A stretch of 6,238 bases of DNA from Flammeovirgaceae bacterium UBA4659 (GTDB taxonomy: Bacteria; Bacteroidota; Bacteroidia; Cytophagales; Cyclobacteriaceae): the NCBI GenBank assembly GCA_002405445.1, contig DHLV01000001.1:1-6238 (forward strand), in the 5' to 3' direction. Below the pieces are notes generated by a model. That model was not told the DNA's origin. It ran no database searches and saw only the letters and a program-made list of their open reading frames with translations. Position 1 is the first letter of the stretch. Every line of letters starts with the position of its first letter. Position numbers and translations under genes: made by a program. Shown piece by piece: positions 6,001-6,238 of this stretch.

Positions 6001-6024
6001 ATTTTTTAGGCGTGCCTAAAAAAT
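6001..6024. promoter_or_regulatory. Probable MntR operator: 24-bp perfect palindrome
   Basis: The arms ATTTTTTAGGC and GCCTAAAAAAT (11 bp each) are perfectly complementary around a 2-base centre GT. The TTAGGCnnGCCTAA core resembles operators of DtxR/MntR-family repressors. It lies between the -33 and -7 regions of the mntR promoter, so a bound dimer would block RNA polymerase, giving metal-dependent autoregulation and control of mntH and any downstream genes. Binding by this MntR is inferred from position and symmetry. Confidence 0.75.
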
Positions 6025-6238
6025 AACTTGGTTCGTCTGATGTCTGGATTTCGGAGCATACCGGTGAGCGCACCGTGCAGGTTTGGCACCCAACTATTTC
6101 AGTGTGGCTTTTTCACTGTGAGTCCACGAGCCGGCAGGGGCTGCCCGGATCACAATATCAACCAATTGATGATCCACCGATTGCCATAAGACCTCACTTC
6201 GGTTTTGCTCTCGGACAGCTGTTTAATTTTTCTTCTTG
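6025..6238. other. Upstream region without a convincing gene
   Basis: I see no gene I can support here. A minus-strand stretch open between stops (6094-6222) encodes about 42 residues without ATG or a recognisable family. Three small inverted repeats occur: CGGTG/CACCG (6062-6075), CAGTG/CACTG (6100-6118) and GGCAG/CTGCC (6133-6145). None has a T tract typical of a terminator. It may hold the decayed 3' end of another gene. Confidence 0.4.

Noticed and set aside
6062..6145. Three small inverted repeats as a structured RNA or terminator
   Set aside because: Each stem is only 5 bp and lacks a T tract; such stems are common by chance.
6094..6222. Minus-strand open stretch of about 42 residues as a gene fragment
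   Set aside because: It is bounded by stops on both sides, has no ATG and matches no family I recognise. It remains possible as decayed coding DNA.

Overview
The window looks like chromosomal DNA of a Bacteroidota bacterium, probably Cytophagales-like. The evidence is a Bacteroidota-type tyrosine recombinase with its typical N-terminal arm-binding domain, promoter-like TAnnTTTG boxes instead of E. coli-type boxes, and weak Shine-Dalgarno sequences. All six recognisable genes lie on the minus strand, so transcription runs from high to low coordinates.

Reading in the direction of transcription, about 210 bases without a convincing gene (6025-6238) come first. They are followed by a 24-bp perfect palindrome (6001-6024) and a TATCTTTG promoter box (5992-5999) directly in front of mntR, a manganese-type DtxR/MntR repressor. 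mntR overlaps by ATGA with an Nramp-type Mn2+/Fe2+ transporter that carries a C-terminal universal-stress-protein domain. A small phage-style ORF6N-domain gene and then mnmE (tRNA-modifying GTPase) follow with gaps of 24 and 11 bases. These four genes probably form one transcription unit, so a tRNA-modification gene may sit downstream of a manganese-controlled promoter.

From the 3' end of mnmE to position 1 the DNA looks like one end of an integrated mobile element. It holds a terminator-like hairpin, a dense array of short TGTAYC/GGTACA motifs (five of them as perfectly spaced 10-bp tandem repeats), a small zinc-finger plus helix-turn-helix protein of the excisionase type, and a tyrosine recombinase coupled to it by ATGA. 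The recombinase frame is broken by an in-frame TAA before the second half of its active site, and reading continues plausibly after that stop up to the window edge.

The last codons of mnmE contain a candidate recombination core: a TGTACT and a GATACA half-site in inverted orientation, separated by exactly 7 bp. Both resemble the motif repeated in the array. This suggests an element that targets the 3' end of mnmE and rebuilds the FCIGK-stop end of the protein, as Salmonella genomic island 1-type elements are known to do. The most interesting part of the window is this att-plus-iteron region (1241-1498). The manganese operon is more conventional, apart from the Nramp-Usp fusion, the predicted leaderless mntR and the downstream linkage to mnmE.
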